Source: Micromonospora sp. WMMD1155
GTDB taxonomy: Bacteria; Actinomycetota; Actinomycetes; Mycobacteriales; Micromonosporaceae
Length of the DNA stretch: 64,000 nucleotides
Direction: 5' to 3'
Assembly (NCBI RefSeq): GCF_029581275.1
Contig: NZ_CP120742.1
Span: 5,580,501 to 5,644,500, forward strand
Part shown: piece after piece, positions 8,711 through 22,865 of the stretch
Position numbering within the stretch: the first letter of the stretch is position 1
Layout of the letters: each line of letters starts with the position of its first letter
Translations under genes and position numbers: made by a program
Notes under the pieces: generated by a model
Seen by the model: the letters and a program-made list of their open reading frames with translations, nothing else
Database searches by the model: none
What the model was told of the DNA's origin: nothing

Positions 8711-9242
8711 GCCGCGTGGCCGGCACGTCGTGGTGATGGGCGTCTCCGGGTCCGGCAAGACCACTGTGGCGCGCGGGATCAGCGCGGTGACCGGGCTGAC
8801 GTTCGTCGAGGCGGACGAGTTCCACTCCCCGGAGAACGTGGCACTGATGCGCTCCGGCGTACCCCTGGACGACGGCAACCGCCGGCCCTGGCTGGCCGAC
8901 ATCGCCGGGTGGATCGCCGACCGCGCGGCCGAGGGACGCTCGACGGCGCTGGCCTGCTCGGCCCTGAAACGGTCGTACCGCGACGTGCTCCGCCGGGGCG
9001 CGCCGCAGGTGGACTTCGTGCACCTGCACGGGCCAGCCGAGGTCATCCGGGAGCGGATGGCGCGACGCGAGGGGCACTACATGCCGGCGAGCCTGCTCGA
9101 CTCCCAGCTCGCCACGCTGGAACCGGCCGAGCCGGACGAGTCGGTGCTCGTGCTCGACGTCTCGCTCCCGCCGCGAGCCCTGGTCGCGATAGCCGTCCGG
9201 CGGCTCGGCCTGCCCGTCTGGACGCCGGTGGGGGAGCGGTAG
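8700..9242 (+). CDS. gntK: Gluconokinase (GntK-type, P-loop)
   Basis: This 180-residue kinase phosphorylates D-gluconate to 6-phosphogluconate. It has the P-loop GVSGSGKTT at about residues 14-22, the family motif [20 protein letters not shown], the [13 protein letters not shown] segment and the lid [12 protein letters not shown], all typical of GntK/IdnK. The ATG lies inside the end of manD, so translation is coupled. Both products act on six-carbon aldonates, suggesting the operon handles gluconate/mannonate from oxidised or uronate sugars. No dedicated transporter is next to it. Confidence 0.92.
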   Translation: MTGEPRGRHVVVMGVSGSGKTTVARGISAVTGLTFVEADEFHSPENVALMRSGVPLDDGNRRPWLADIAGWIADRAAEGRSTALACSALKRSYRDVLRRGAPQVDFVHLHGPAEVIRERMARREGHYMPASLLDSQLATLEPAEPDESVLVLDVSLPPRALVAIAVRRLGLPVWTPVGER

Positions 9243-9253
9243 TCGAGGGCATG

Positions 9254-9272
9254 TTAGGTTAGCCTGCCCTCA
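9254..9272 (+). promoter_or_regulatory. IdeR/DmdR-type iron box upstream of the ABC exporter operon
   Basis: TTAGGTTAGCCTGCCCTCA matches 15 of 19 positions of the actinobacterial iron-box consensus TTAGGTTAGGCTAACCTAA; the left half is perfect. It lies just before the ribosome site of the first operon gene, where a bound repressor would block transcription. Iron-dependent repression of the operon is inferred. Confidence 0.6.
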
Positions 9273-9290
9273 CCTACTGGAGTCCCCGCC

Positions 9291-9314
9291 ATGCCCCCAT
9301 CGATCCGAGCATGA
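9291..9314 (+). CDS. Candidate 7-codon leader peptide coupled to the ABC gene
   Basis: An ATG at 9291 has a good GGAG Shine-Dalgarno (9279-9282), whereas the ABC gene ATG at 9311 has none of its own. The short frame MPPSIRA ends in a TGA that overlaps the ABC start as ATGA. A ribosome finishing the leader could restart on the transporter. This is inferred from sequence layout only. Confidence 0.35.
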   Translation: MPPSIRA

Positions 9315-11017
9315 CAGTCGCCGAGATCAGCGGGAGCGTGGTGCTGCGCCGCGGCCTGCGCCGACAGCGCCGCCGGGTGGTGCTCGGCATCGTGCTGCTC
9401 TGCGCCCACCAGGCCACCGAGGCCCTCGTCCCGGTCGCCATCGGCGTGGTCATCGACCGGGCGGTGGCCACCGGGGACGTCGGCGCGCTGCTGCTCTCCC
9501 TCGCCGGTCTCGCCGCCCTGTTCACCGCCCTCGCCTTCGCCTACCGGACCGGCGCCCGGCTGGCCTACGCCGCCGTCGAACACGAGGCGCACACGACACG
9601 TGTCGAGATCGTCCGGAGCGCCCTCGACCCGCGCGGACACCGCTCCGGCATGCGCGACGGGGAGCTGCTGTCCGTCACCGCCTCCGACGCCGAGTTGTCC
9701 GCGCTGGTCGTGCGCGTCGCTGGGCTCACCGCCGCGGCGCTCACCGCGATCGTGGTGGCGGCCGTCGCGCTGCTCGTCGTCGACGTCCCCCTCGGGCTCG
9801 GCGTGCTCGTCGGCGTACCGCTGCTGGTCGTCGCCCTCCAGCGGATGGCACCGCTGCTCACCCGGCGCAGCACGTCGCAGCAGGAGGCCCTCGCGGCCAC
9901 GACCGCGCTCGCCGTCGACCTGGTCACCGGCCTGCGCGTGCTGCGCGGCATCGGCGCGCAGGACCACGCCGCCCGACGGTACGCGGGCGCCAGCCGGCAC
10001 GCCCTCGACGTGACCCTCCGCGCCGCCACCACCAAGGGCCTGCACCTCGGCCTCACCACCACGGTCAACGGCCTCTTCCTCGCGACGGTCGCCGGAGTCG
10101 CGGGCTGGCTCGCGCTGCAGGGGCGGCTCACCGTCGGCGAACTCGTCGCCGTCGTCGGGCTCGCCCAGTTCATCGCCGAGCCGGTGCAGACCCTCGGGTA
10201 CTGCGTACAGCTGTTCGCCACCGCCCGGGCGTCGGCGGCACGGGTCGCCCGGGTCCTCGGCGCGGCACCGGTCCTCGCGCCCGGTGACGCCGGGCCACCC
10301 GAGCCGAGCCCGTCCCGGCTCGCCCTCGACGCGGTCTCCCACGCGGGCCTCGACACCGTCAGCCTGCACGTCCGCGCTGGTGAGATCCTTGGCGTGCTCG
10401 CCTACGACCCGAGCGACGCCGAGGCGCTCGTCGCGCTGCTGGCCGGCCGGGTGCCCCGCGCGAACCACCGGGGGACGCTGTACGTCGACGGCGTACCCGC
10501 CGAGGACCTGCACGTCGACGCCGTGCGCGCCGTGGTCCTGGTGGAGCCGCACGACGTGGCGCTGTTCGAGGGCACCCTGCGCGCCAACCTCAGCGCCGGC
10601 GCCCAGGTCGACGACACGGTCCTACGGGCCGCAGTGCGGGCTGCCGCCGCCGAGGACGTCCTCACCGCACACCCGGACGGATTCGACCGCCGGCTCACCG
10701 AGCGGGGCGCGAACCTGTCCGGCGGTCAACGGCAGCGGATCGGGCTCGCCCGGGCGCTCGTCGCCGACCCGCCGGTGCTGGTGCTGCACAACCCCACCAC
10801 CGCTGTCGACGCGGTGACCGAGGCGCTGCTCGCCGAAGGGCTGGCCGAGGCACGCGCGGCGGCGACCCGCGGCACGGTGCTGATCACCACCAGCCCGGCC
10901 CTGCTGAACGTCACGCACCGGGTCACCGTGATCGACAGGGGTCGGGTCGTCGCCGAAGGACCGCACGGGCGGTTGCTCGCCGACGACGCCCGCTACCGGG
11001 AGGAGGTCCTGCGATGA
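9311..11017 (+). CDS. Half ABC transporter with degenerate nucleotide-binding domain
   Basis: This 568-residue protein has six membrane helices (about residues 20-300) and a C-terminal NBD, the exporter layout. The NBD is unusual. The Walker A place reads GVLAYDPSDAEAL (near residue 360) with no GKS/T, Walker B reads LVLHNPTTAVD so the Asp and catalytic Glu are lost, and the switch His is replaced (ITTSPALL). The signature LSGGQRQRIGLARAL near residue 470 is perfect. It probably pairs with the next gene product, whose pattern is the opposite. The iron box suggests a role in siderophore or metal-related transport, as for IrtAB-like pairs, but the substrate is unknown. Confidence 0.85.
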   Translation: MTVAEISGSVVLRRGLRRQRRRVVLGIVLLCAHQATEALVPVAIGVVIDRAVATGDVGALLLSLAGLAALFTALAFAYRTGARLAYAAVEHEAHTTRVEIVRSALDPRGHRSGMRDGELLSVTASDAELSALVVRVAGLTAAALTAIVVAAVALLVVDVPLGLGVLVGVPLLVVALQRMAPLLTRRSTSQQEALAATTALAVDLVTGLRVLRGIGAQDHAARRYAGASRHALDVTLRAATTKGLHLGLTTTVNGLFLATVAGVAGWLALQGRLTVGELVAVVGLAQFIAEPVQTLGYCVQLFATARASAARVARVLGAAPVLAPGDAGPPEPSPSRLALDAVSHAGLDTVSLHVRAGEILGVLAYDPSDAEALVALLAGRVPRANHRGTLYVDGVPAEDLHVDAVRAVVLVEPHDVALFEGTLRANLSAGAQVDDTVLRAAVRAAAAEDVLTAHPDGFDRRLTERGANLSGGQRQRIGLARALVADPPVLVLHNPTTAVDAVTEALLAEGLAEARAAATRGTVLITTSPALLNVTHRVTVIDRGRVVAEGPHGRLLADDARYREEVLR

Positions 11018-12912
11018 CCGACCCGACGACCGACGGTGGCGTCGAGCCCCGGCACCTGCTCCCGACGGCCACCGGCCGACAGACCTGGGCCGCCCTCCGT
11101 GCCGAGTTGGCCCGCCTGCCGCTGCTCAGCGCCGTCGCCGCCACATTGCTGGTCGCCGCGTCCGCGACCGGGCTCGTCGCCCCCTGGGTGCTCGGTCGCC
11201 TCGTCGACGACGTGATCGCCGGGACCGACACATCGCAGGTCGTGCGATGGGCGGGCGTGATCGCGGGCGCGGCGGTGCTCGCGGGGCTCCTCACCGCGGC
11301 CGGAGCCGCGGTCGCCGCACGCCTCGGCGAGACCGTGCTGGCCCGGCTCCGGGAGCGGGTCCTCGACCGTGCCCTGCACCTGCCGTCGGCCGCCCTGGAA
11401 CGGGCCGGGACCGGCGACCTGGTGGCCCGGGCCGGCGACGACGTGGCAGTGGTGACGAACGTGATCGCCACCAGCGGCCCCGCCTTCCTCGGCGCGACGC
11501 TGTCCGTCGTGCTGACCGCGCTGGGGCTCTTCGCCCTCGACTGGCGCCTCGGCCTCGCCGGGCTGGCCGCCGCACCCGCGTACGCGCTGGCGCTGCGCTG
11601 GTACCTCGAACGGTCGGTCCCGTACTACGCCCGGGAGCGGGTGGCGACGGGCGAGCGGACGCAGGCGACGGCCGAGGCGCTGCGCGGCGCGGCGACCGTA
11701 CGCGCCTACCGCACCGAGGACGCCCACGTCGCGCGGATCGCCGCTCGCTCCGGCGTCGCCCGCGACCTGTCGCTGGAGATCTTCGGCCTGTTCACCCGGT
11801 TCGGGCTGCGCATCAACAGGGCCGAGTTCGTGGGGCTGGCCGCCGTGCTGCTCGTCGGCTTCCTGCTGGTCCGCGAGGACCTGGCCACCGTCGGCGCGGC
11901 GACCACCGCCGCCCTCTACTTCCACCGCCTCTTCAACCCCATCGGCCTGCTGCTGTTCGAATCGGACTCGGTGCTCCAGGCCGGGGCGAGCCTCGCCCGG
12001 CTCGTCGGGGTGACCACACTGCCGAACACCGCGCGCCCCGTCGGCACCGAGCCGACCCGCCCCGATCGCGCCGAACCGGCGGCGCTGGAGGTGGCTGTCG
12101 CGCAGCACCGCTACGACGACGGGCCCGTCGTGCTGCGGGACATCGACCTCCGCCTCGCACCCGGGGAACGCGTGGCGTTGGTGGGCGCGAGCGGCGCGGG
12201 CAAGAGCACGCTCGCCGGGATCATCGCCGGCATCGTCGAGCCCAGCCAGGGTGCGGTGCGCCTGCGCGGCGTGCCGCTGACCGACCTCGGTGAACACCGC
12301 CTCCGGCGCGAGATCGCCCTGGTCAGCCAGGAGGTGCACGTGTTCGCCGGGCCGCTCGCCGAGGACCTGCGCCTGGCCGACCCGGACGCCACCGACGCCG
12401 AGTTGACAGGCGCCCTCGACCTCGTCGGCGCCACCGGGTGGGTGCGTACCCTCCCGGACGGTCTGGCGACCGCGGTGGGGGAGGGCGGTCGGCAGCTCAC
12501 CGCGGCGCAGGCCCAGCAACTCGCCCTGGCCCGCCTCGTACTCGCCGACCCCGCCGTCGCCGTCCTCGACGAGGCCACCGCCGAGGCGGGCAGCGCGGGC
12601 GCCCGGGACCTCGACCGGGCCGCCGTGGCGGCCACCGAGGGGCGTACCACGTTGGTCGTCGCCCACCGGCTCAGCCAGGCGGCCACCGCGGACCGCGTCG
12701 TCGTCCTGGACCAGGGGCGCGTCGCCGAACACGGTACGCACGCCGAGTTGCTGGCGGCCGGTGGCGCCTACAGCCACCTGTGGCGCTCCTGGCGTACGCC
12801 CGACCCGGTGCCACCCGCCCGGGAGAGCACCGAACGGATCCCGGACCACCCCGATGGGCAAGCCTCGGGAACTTTTCCGGACCGGCCCGCGACAACCAGT
12901 ATGCGCGGCTGA
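11014..12912 (+). CDS. Half ABC transporter with intact ATP site, partner of the preceding gene
   Basis: This 632-residue exporter-type protein overlaps the previous gene by ATGA. It has an N-terminal membrane domain and an NBD with canonical Walker A GASGAGKST (about residues 390-399), Q-loop VSQEVHVF, Walker B AVLDEAT and switch AHRLSQ. Its signature is degenerate (LTAAQAQQLALARL instead of LSGGQ). A heterodimer of the two would have one working site (this Walker A/B with the partner LSGGQ) and one dead site. A short hydrophilic tail follows residue 590. Operon position and the upstream iron box suggest iron-responsive expression. Confidence 0.9.
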   Translation: MTDPTTDGGVEPRHLLPTATGRQTWAALRAELARLPLLSAVAATLLVAASATGLVAPWVLGRLVDDVIAGTDTSQVVRWAGVIAGAAVLAGLLTAAGAAVAARLGETVLARLRERVLDRALHLPSAALERAGTGDLVARAGDDVAVVTNVIATSGPAFLGATLSVVLTALGLFALDWRLGLAGLAAAPAYALALRWYLERSVPYYARERVATGERTQATAEALRGAATVRAYRTEDAHVARIAARSGVARDLSLEIFGLFTRFGLRINRAEFVGLAAVLLVGFLLVREDLATVGAATTAALYFHRLFNPIGLLLFESDSVLQAGASLARLVGVTTLPNTARPVGTEPTRPDRAEPAALEVAVAQHRYDDGPVVLRDIDLRLAPGERVALVGASGAGKSTLAGIIAGIVEPSQGAVRLRGVPLTDLGEHRLRREIALVSQEVHVFAGPLAEDLRLADPDATDAELTGALDLVGATGWVRTLPDGLATAVGEGGRQLTAAQAQQLALARLVLADPAVAVLDEATAEAGSAGARDLDRAAVAATEGRTTLVVAHRLSQAATADRVVVLDQGRVAEHGTHAELLAAGGAYSHLWRSWRTPDPVPPARESTERIPDHPDGQASGTFPDRPATTSMRG

Positions 12913-12957
12913 CCGGCGGCGTCCCGACGACGGCCGCTCGGCCGAGAAGGAGCGCCA

Positions 12958-12999
12958 GTGGCACACAGGACGGTGGTCTGTGCGGACCGGCGGCGTTGA
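12958..12999 (+). CDS. Candidate 13-codon leader overlapping the ECF sigma gene
   Basis: A GTG at 12958 has the best Shine-Dalgarno in the region (AAGGAG at 12947-12952). It encodes MAHRTVVCADRRR and stops at 12999, inside the first codons of the sigma factor in another frame. It could be a leader that sets sigma-factor translation, or a chance frame. Confidence 0.3.
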   Translation: MAHRTVVCADRRR

Positions 13000-13558
13000 C
13001 GACGCCCAGGTCACCCGGTGGGCGCAGGATGCGGGCCAGGGCGACCGGCAGGCCGCCACGGCGTTCATCCGCGCCCTTCAGGACCAGGTCTGGCGGTTCC
13101 TGTCGCACCTCGCCGGGCCGGGTGAGGCCGACGACCTGACCCAGGAGACGTTCCTGCGGGCCTTCCGCAACCTACCCGGCTTCGCCGGCCGCTCGTCGGC
13201 CCGGACGTGGGTGTTCACCATCGCCCGGCGGGTCGCCGTCGACCACGTGCGTACGGCGGTGGCCCGGCCGAGGACGGCGTCCGTGCCGGACTGGCAGGCG
13301 GCGGCCGAGGCGGCCGGGGCGATCACCGCCGGTGCCGACGAGAGCGTGACAGTGCACCAGCTGATCGCCGGCCTGGCCCGGGAGCGCCGTGAGGCGTTCG
13401 TCGCCACCCAGGTGCTCGGCCTGTCGTACGCCGAGGCGGCGGAGATCTGCCAGTGCCCGGTCGGCACGATCCGGTCCCGGGTAGCCCGGGCCCGCGAGGA
13501 TCTCGCCGCGGCCTGGCAGGCCGGCGCGGACCCGAGCGGGGAGCGCCGAACCGGCTGA
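12980..13558 (+). CDS. ECF-type RNA polymerase sigma factor
   Basis: The product is about 192 residues and has sigma region 2 (DDLTQETFLRAFRNLPGF, then RTWVFTIARRVAVDHVR) and region 4 (LSYAEAAEICQCPVGTIRSRVARAREDL). The GTG at 12980 is the first in-frame start that fits family length, though its ribosome site is weak. It follows the two ABC genes by 67 bp and is followed at once by a PLP enzyme. No anti-sigma gene is adjacent. An iron box at the head of the gene group suggests iron-responsive expression, but ECF factors usually also have their own promoter. Confidence 0.85.
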   Translation: MRTGGVDDAQVTRWAQDAGQGDRQAATAFIRALQDQVWRFLSHLAGPGEADDLTQETFLRAFRNLPGFAGRSSARTWVFTIARRVAVDHVRTAVARPRTASVPDWQAAAEAAGAITAGADESVTVHQLIAGLARERREAFVATQVLGLSYAEAAEICQCPVGTIRSRVARAREDLAAAWQAGADPSGERRTG

Positions 13559-13574
13559 GGTGGATACTGCCGCA

Positions 13575-14633
13575 ATGAATGTGAGGCGCTCTCTGTTCCT
13601 GCACTCGGATCTGCGTCGCCGGCCGTACGACATGCTGCGGTCGATGCTGGCCCAGGTCGACCCCGACACACCTCCGCACGGGCCGGACGGGCCGGTGGCC
13701 GTCCTGGAACGGCGGATGGCGTCAGTGCTCGGCAAGCCCGACGCGCTGTTCTTCCCGTCCGGGACGATGGCCCAGCAGGTCGCGCTGCGGATCCACGCCG
13801 ACCGACGTGGTCGCCGGGCCTTCGCCGCCCACCCGCAGAGTCATCTGGAGGTCTGGGAGCACCGGGGATACAGCGTCGTGCACGGGTTGCGCTGCCACCC
13901 GGTCGGCGACCGGCACCGACTGATGACGCTGGCCGACCTGTCGAGCGTGGCGGAGCCGCTCGCGGCGGCGGTCTGGGAGCTGCCCCAGCGGGACATCGGC
14001 GGCCTTCTGCCGGAGTGGGACGACCTCGTCGCGCAGACCGCGGCGATGCGCTCCCGCGGTGCCGCCGTCCATCTCGACGGGGCGCGCCTCTGGGAGGCCC
14101 AGACCTACTACCGCCTGCCGTTCGCCGAGGTCACCGCCCTGTTCGACAGCGTGTACGTCTCGCTCTACAAGGGGTTGCAGGGCACCGGCGGGGCCGTGCT
14201 CGCCGCCGAGGCCGACGTCATCGCCGAGGCCCGGGTGTGGCGTCGCCGCCTCGGTGGGGACGTCTACGACGCGTGGCCGCTGGCGCTGGCCGGTCTGCAC
14301 GGGCTGGACACGGTGCTGCCCCGGCTACCGGCGCACCGGGAACATGCGGTGGCGATCGCGGCGGCCATCAACGCCGACGGCGTGGCCCGCGCGTTCCCCG
14401 ATCCACCGCAGACGCCTCTGTTCCACGTCCACCTGCCGATCGGGCCGGACGCCGCGATGCGGGCAGCCGACGCCCTGCGCGCCGCCACCGGGATGGAGTT
14501 GTTCGGCCGGGTCCGGTCCGCGCCGGATCCGGACCGGTGCTCGTTCGAGGTCAGCATCGGTGAGAACGCCATGGACCTCGCCCCCGACGAGGTGGTCACC
14601 CACCTCCACGAGCTGTTGCGGCACGCCACCTGA
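13575..14633 (+). CDS. Threonine-aldolase-like PLP enzyme (beta-eliminating lyase family)
   Basis: This fold-type I PLP enzyme of about 352 residues resembles low-specificity L-threonine aldolase. It has FFPSGTMAQQVALR (cofactor phosphate region), HLDGARLWEAQ (Asp binding the pyridine nitrogen) and the Schiff-base lysine in SLYKGLQGTGGA. The ATG at 13575 is preceded by GAGGTGG; a GTG at 13560 would add five residues. It begins right after the ECF sigma gene and is the last gene of the group before a strong bidirectional terminator. It would interconvert a beta-hydroxy amino acid with glycine and an aldehyde. Its link to transport is unclear. Confidence 0.85.
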   Translation: MNVRRSLFLHSDLRRRPYDMLRSMLAQVDPDTPPHGPDGPVAVLERRMASVLGKPDALFFPSGTMAQQVALRIHADRRGRRAFAAHPQSHLEVWEHRGYSVVHGLRCHPVGDRHRLMTLADLSSVAEPLAAAVWELPQRDIGGLLPEWDDLVAQTAAMRSRGAAVHLDGARLWEAQTYYRLPFAEVTALFDSVYVSLYKGLQGTGGAVLAAEADVIAEARVWRRRLGGDVYDAWPLALAGLHGLDTVLPRLPAHREHAVAIAAAINADGVARAFPDPPQTPLFHVHLPIGPDAAMRAADALRAATGMELFGRVRSAPDPDRCSFEVSIGENAMDLAPDEVVTHLHELLRHAT

Positions 14634-14648
14634 CCGACCCCCGCCACG

Positions 14649-14685
14649 CGTCAGCGCCACCGGCCGTCGACCGGTGGCGCTGACG
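14649..14685. terminator. Bidirectional terminator between converging genes
   Basis: A perfect 15-bp inverted repeat (arms 14649-14663 and 14671-14685, loop of seven) lies between the converging aldolase and carboxylase genes and can serve both. Confidence 0.85.
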
Positions 14686-14700
14686 TCGTACCGCGAGCGG

Positions 14701-20181
<5,481 letters not shown>

Positions 20182-20427
20182 CCGACTGACCCCTTAGCTA
20201 GACCTTGAACTGCGTGCCGCGAGACGACGGCTCCCAGCAGTGATCACCTTTCCGGCTGGCGACGGCCAGCGCTATGGCGCAACCACCGAACCAACAGTCG
20301 CTCAGTTGTAGGAACCGCACAAAAGTTTTTGGCACCCAGGCGCCGGCTCCGGCAGTTGATCAAGTCGGCACCTGTCGTGCCGAACCGCCTGGGCGGAAAT
20401 TGTCGCCCCGGCGCGGAGAATGACGGA

Positions 20428-21525
20428 GTGACCGTTCTCGACTCGCGGGCGCTCAACCGCGCGACGCTCGCCCGGCAGTTGCTCCTCGATCGCGCCGAGA
20501 TGCCGGTCCTCGACGCCGTCGCGCACCTCGGCGGTCTCCAGGCGCAGGAGCCGCAGGAGCCGTTCGTCGGGCTCTGGTCGCGGCTGGAGGCCTTCGACCC
20601 GGCGGTGCTGTCGCACCTGCTGACCGAGCGACACGTGGTGCGCACCCACCTGATGCGTCGCACCGTCCACCTGGTCGTCGCCGACGACGCCGTGGCCTGG
20701 CGGTCCCGTCACGACGCCATGCTGCGCCAACGGGTGCTCGGGGCCTACCGGGGCGAGCTGAACGGCGTCGACCTCGACGACCTCGCCGTAGCGGCCCGAA
20801 AGGTGCTGGCCGACGGCGAGCCGCGCTCGATGCCGGAGATCGGGCGGGCGCTCGCCGAGCGCTGGGCGGCGGCGGAGCCACGGGCGTTGGGCGAGATGGC
20901 CGTCGCGCTCCTCCCGTTGGTCCAGCTACCGCCGCGCGGCGTGTGGCGTGCGAAGGGGGGTGTGCGACACGTTCTGCTCTCCGCGTGGGTGGGCCGGGAG
21001 GTCGACCCGTCGGCCCCGGAGGGGTCGGATCCGGTCGGGCGGGTGCTCGTCCGCCGCTATCTGGCCGCGTTCGGGCCGGCCGCCACCGCCGACCTGCGCG
21101 CCTGGTGCGGCCTCGCCGGTCTGCCCGCCGCCGTCGCCGGGATGCGCGACGAGTTGGTGACCTTTCGTGACGAGCGTGGCCGGACGCTGATCGATCTGCC
21201 CGACGCGCCGCGCCCCGACCCGGAGACCCCCGCGCCGGTGCGGTTCCTGCCGGCGTTCGACAACGCCATCCTCGGCTACGACGACCGCAGCCGGATCATC
21301 GACGACGCGCACCGCCTCCTCTCGGTGGCCGGCGAACGCGTGGTGCTCGTCGACGGCCGGGTCGCCGCGACCTGGACCGTCGAGGCGGGCACCGTGACCG
21401 TCGTTCCGCTGACCGACCTCAGCCGGTCCCACCGCACGGCCGTGGAGGAGCAGGGGCACGCGCTGGCGTTGTTCCTCTCCGACAACGAGAGCGACCGGGT
21501 CCGGGTGGCCTCGTCGCCCCGGTGA
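20428..21525 (+). CDS. Winged-helix DNA-binding domain protein (HTH_42 / YcaQ-like)
   Basis: This protein of about 365 residues belongs to the family annotated as winged-helix DNA-binding domain-containing. Typical segments are VAHLGGLQAQEPQEPFVGLWSR, HLMRRTVHLV and RFLPAFDNAILGYDDRSRI. Relatives (YcaQ, AlkX) include DNA glycosylases acting on crosslinked or alkylated bases, but this subfamily is mostly uncharacterised. The GTG at 20428 follows GGAGA and matches family length. The 246-bp gap before it (20182-20427) should hold divergent promoters for this gene and the carboxylase; no clear sigma consensus or gene was seen there. Confidence 0.8.
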   Translation: MTVLDSRALNRATLARQLLLDRAEMPVLDAVAHLGGLQAQEPQEPFVGLWSRLEAFDPAVLSHLLTERHVVRTHLMRRTVHLVVADDAVAWRSRHDAMLRQRVLGAYRGELNGVDLDDLAVAARKVLADGEPRSMPEIGRALAERWAAAEPRALGEMAVALLPLVQLPPRGVWRAKGGVRHVLLSAWVGREVDPSAPEGSDPVGRVLVRRYLAAFGPAATADLRAWCGLAGLPAAVAGMRDELVTFRDERGRTLIDLPDAPRPDPETPAPVRFLPAFDNAILGYDDRSRIIDDAHRLLSVAGERVVLVDGRVAATWTVEAGTVTVVPLTDLSRSHRTAVEEQGHALALFLSDNESDRVRVASSPR

Positions 21526-21562
21526 AGCGTGCGGAATGCCCGTCACCGGGGCGACGGAGGCG

Positions 21563-22636
21563 TCAGTCGATCGTCGGCGGTGCCGTCCTCGCCGCCTCGG
21601 CGAGTGCCGCCGCCGCGGTGGCGTACGGGTTGTAGGTGTAGGTGCGCGCCAGGCCCGCCGGCACCGTGAAGTACTCCGCGGACAGTTTCGCCGGGTCGCC
21701 GGCGATCTCCCCGCGCGCCGGGATGTCGTTGCCGTCGTCCCAGCCCCAGGGCGCGTTCGCCGAGTTGGTCGAACAACTCCAGGTGCCGACGCCGCAGTCG
21801 CCGGACGTGTCGCCGGCGAACGTGCCGAGGCCGGCGAACAGGCTCGGATTGGACCGCTGCGCCCACAGCCCGCCGTCGGCGAAGATGTCGATCAGCTGAT
21901 ACCGCACGTCCCGGTCGTTGCTGCTGCTCGGCGTCTCGGCGACCGTCGACGGGTAGTAGATGAGCCCGTCGCCGTTGATGGCGTACTGCGGGTACGCCTT
22001 CAGGCCATGGCCCTGAGCCTCCTGTGCCGTCACCGGATGCTGGAACGCGTCGTGCGGTGACGCCTGGAACTGCAGGGTGCCGTCGATGCTCTCCCGGCCA
22101 CTGGTCCAGGTGCTGCCGGCTGGCGTGTACGAGAAGAAGTCGCTGTGCGCGACGGTGACGGCCGAACGGAGGACGCCGTAGGTGGAGCCGTCGCGCTCGA
22201 TGGCGAACAGCGCGCCCTCGCCGTCGTTCTCGTGCTCGGTCTCGAAGAACGGGTGGTCCGTCCAGTCGCGGGGGTGGAAGAAGAGGTACGTGATGTACCA
22301 GTGGGTGCTCGTCTCCACCACCGAGTAGTAGGCGTGGGCGGCGAGTGTGGTGCCCGCCTGGCCGGCCCGGTCCCAGTTGTTGCGACCGTCGAGGTCACCG
22401 TCGAAGTCGACTCTGCTGATGTAGTCGGATCGGCCACCCAGCGCGTGGCTCCCGGTGGCGTCGACGTCCTGGTAGTGGATCGGTGCCCAGCGAAGGGCCA
22501 GTTCGGCCCGGCTGACGGCGGCTGCGGCCGGCGTCGGCGCGGTGAGAACGGGGGCGGCCAACGCTGCGGTGGCGGCTGCCGCGATCAATGCCCTCGTCGT
22601 CCGGGGTCGCCGGGTCCTGCTGCTTCTGTCGAGCAT
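21563..22636 (-). CDS. Secreted Vps62-like protein
   Basis: This 357-residue protein has a signal peptide (arginine-rich start, long alanine-rich core, likely cleavage near PAAAA-VSR, about residue 40). The mature part resembles the Vps62 family: APIHYQDVDATG, HWYITYLFFHPRDW and FETEHENDGEGALFAIERDG. Family members have no settled activity. The ATG at 22636 has GGGAG upstream. It converges with the winged-helix gene (37-bp gap) and diverges from the beta-helix gene across a 229-bp region (22637-22865) that must hold both promoters. Confidence 0.78.
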   Translation of the reverse strand: MLDRSSRTRRPRTTRALIAAAATAALAAPVLTAPTPAAAAVSRAELALRWAPIHYQDVDATGSHALGGRSDYISRVDFDGDLDGRNNWDRAGQAGTTLAAHAYYSVVETSTHWYITYLFFHPRDWTDHPFFETEHENDGEGALFAIERDGSTYGVLRSAVTVAHSDFFSYTPAGSTWTSGRESIDGTLQFQASPHDAFQHPVTAQEAQGHGLKAYPQYAINGDGLIYYPSTVAETPSSSNDRDVRYQLIDIFADGGLWAQRSNPSLFAGLGTFAGDTSGDCGVGTWSCSTNSANAPWGWDDGNDIPARGEIAGDPAKLSAEYFTVPAGLARTYTYNPYATAAAALAEAARTAPPTID

Positions 22637-22865
22637 GGTGTGCTCCCACGTCCGAAGTGATAGACAACGATGGATCATCGTCGGTGTGGGCGCCCAGTGC
22701 GTGTCCGTCCGGCGAAGAGGAGGAGGACGATGCTCGACCGGCCTGCGCACGGCCTCTCCTCCCGGGTGGGACGCCCTCCCGGAAACGCGTGCCCCCACAG
22801 GTCGAGACAAGACGGATAGGGTCCGCGGCGATGGTGATTGGGCACGTTTCACGGGAGGCGATCAC

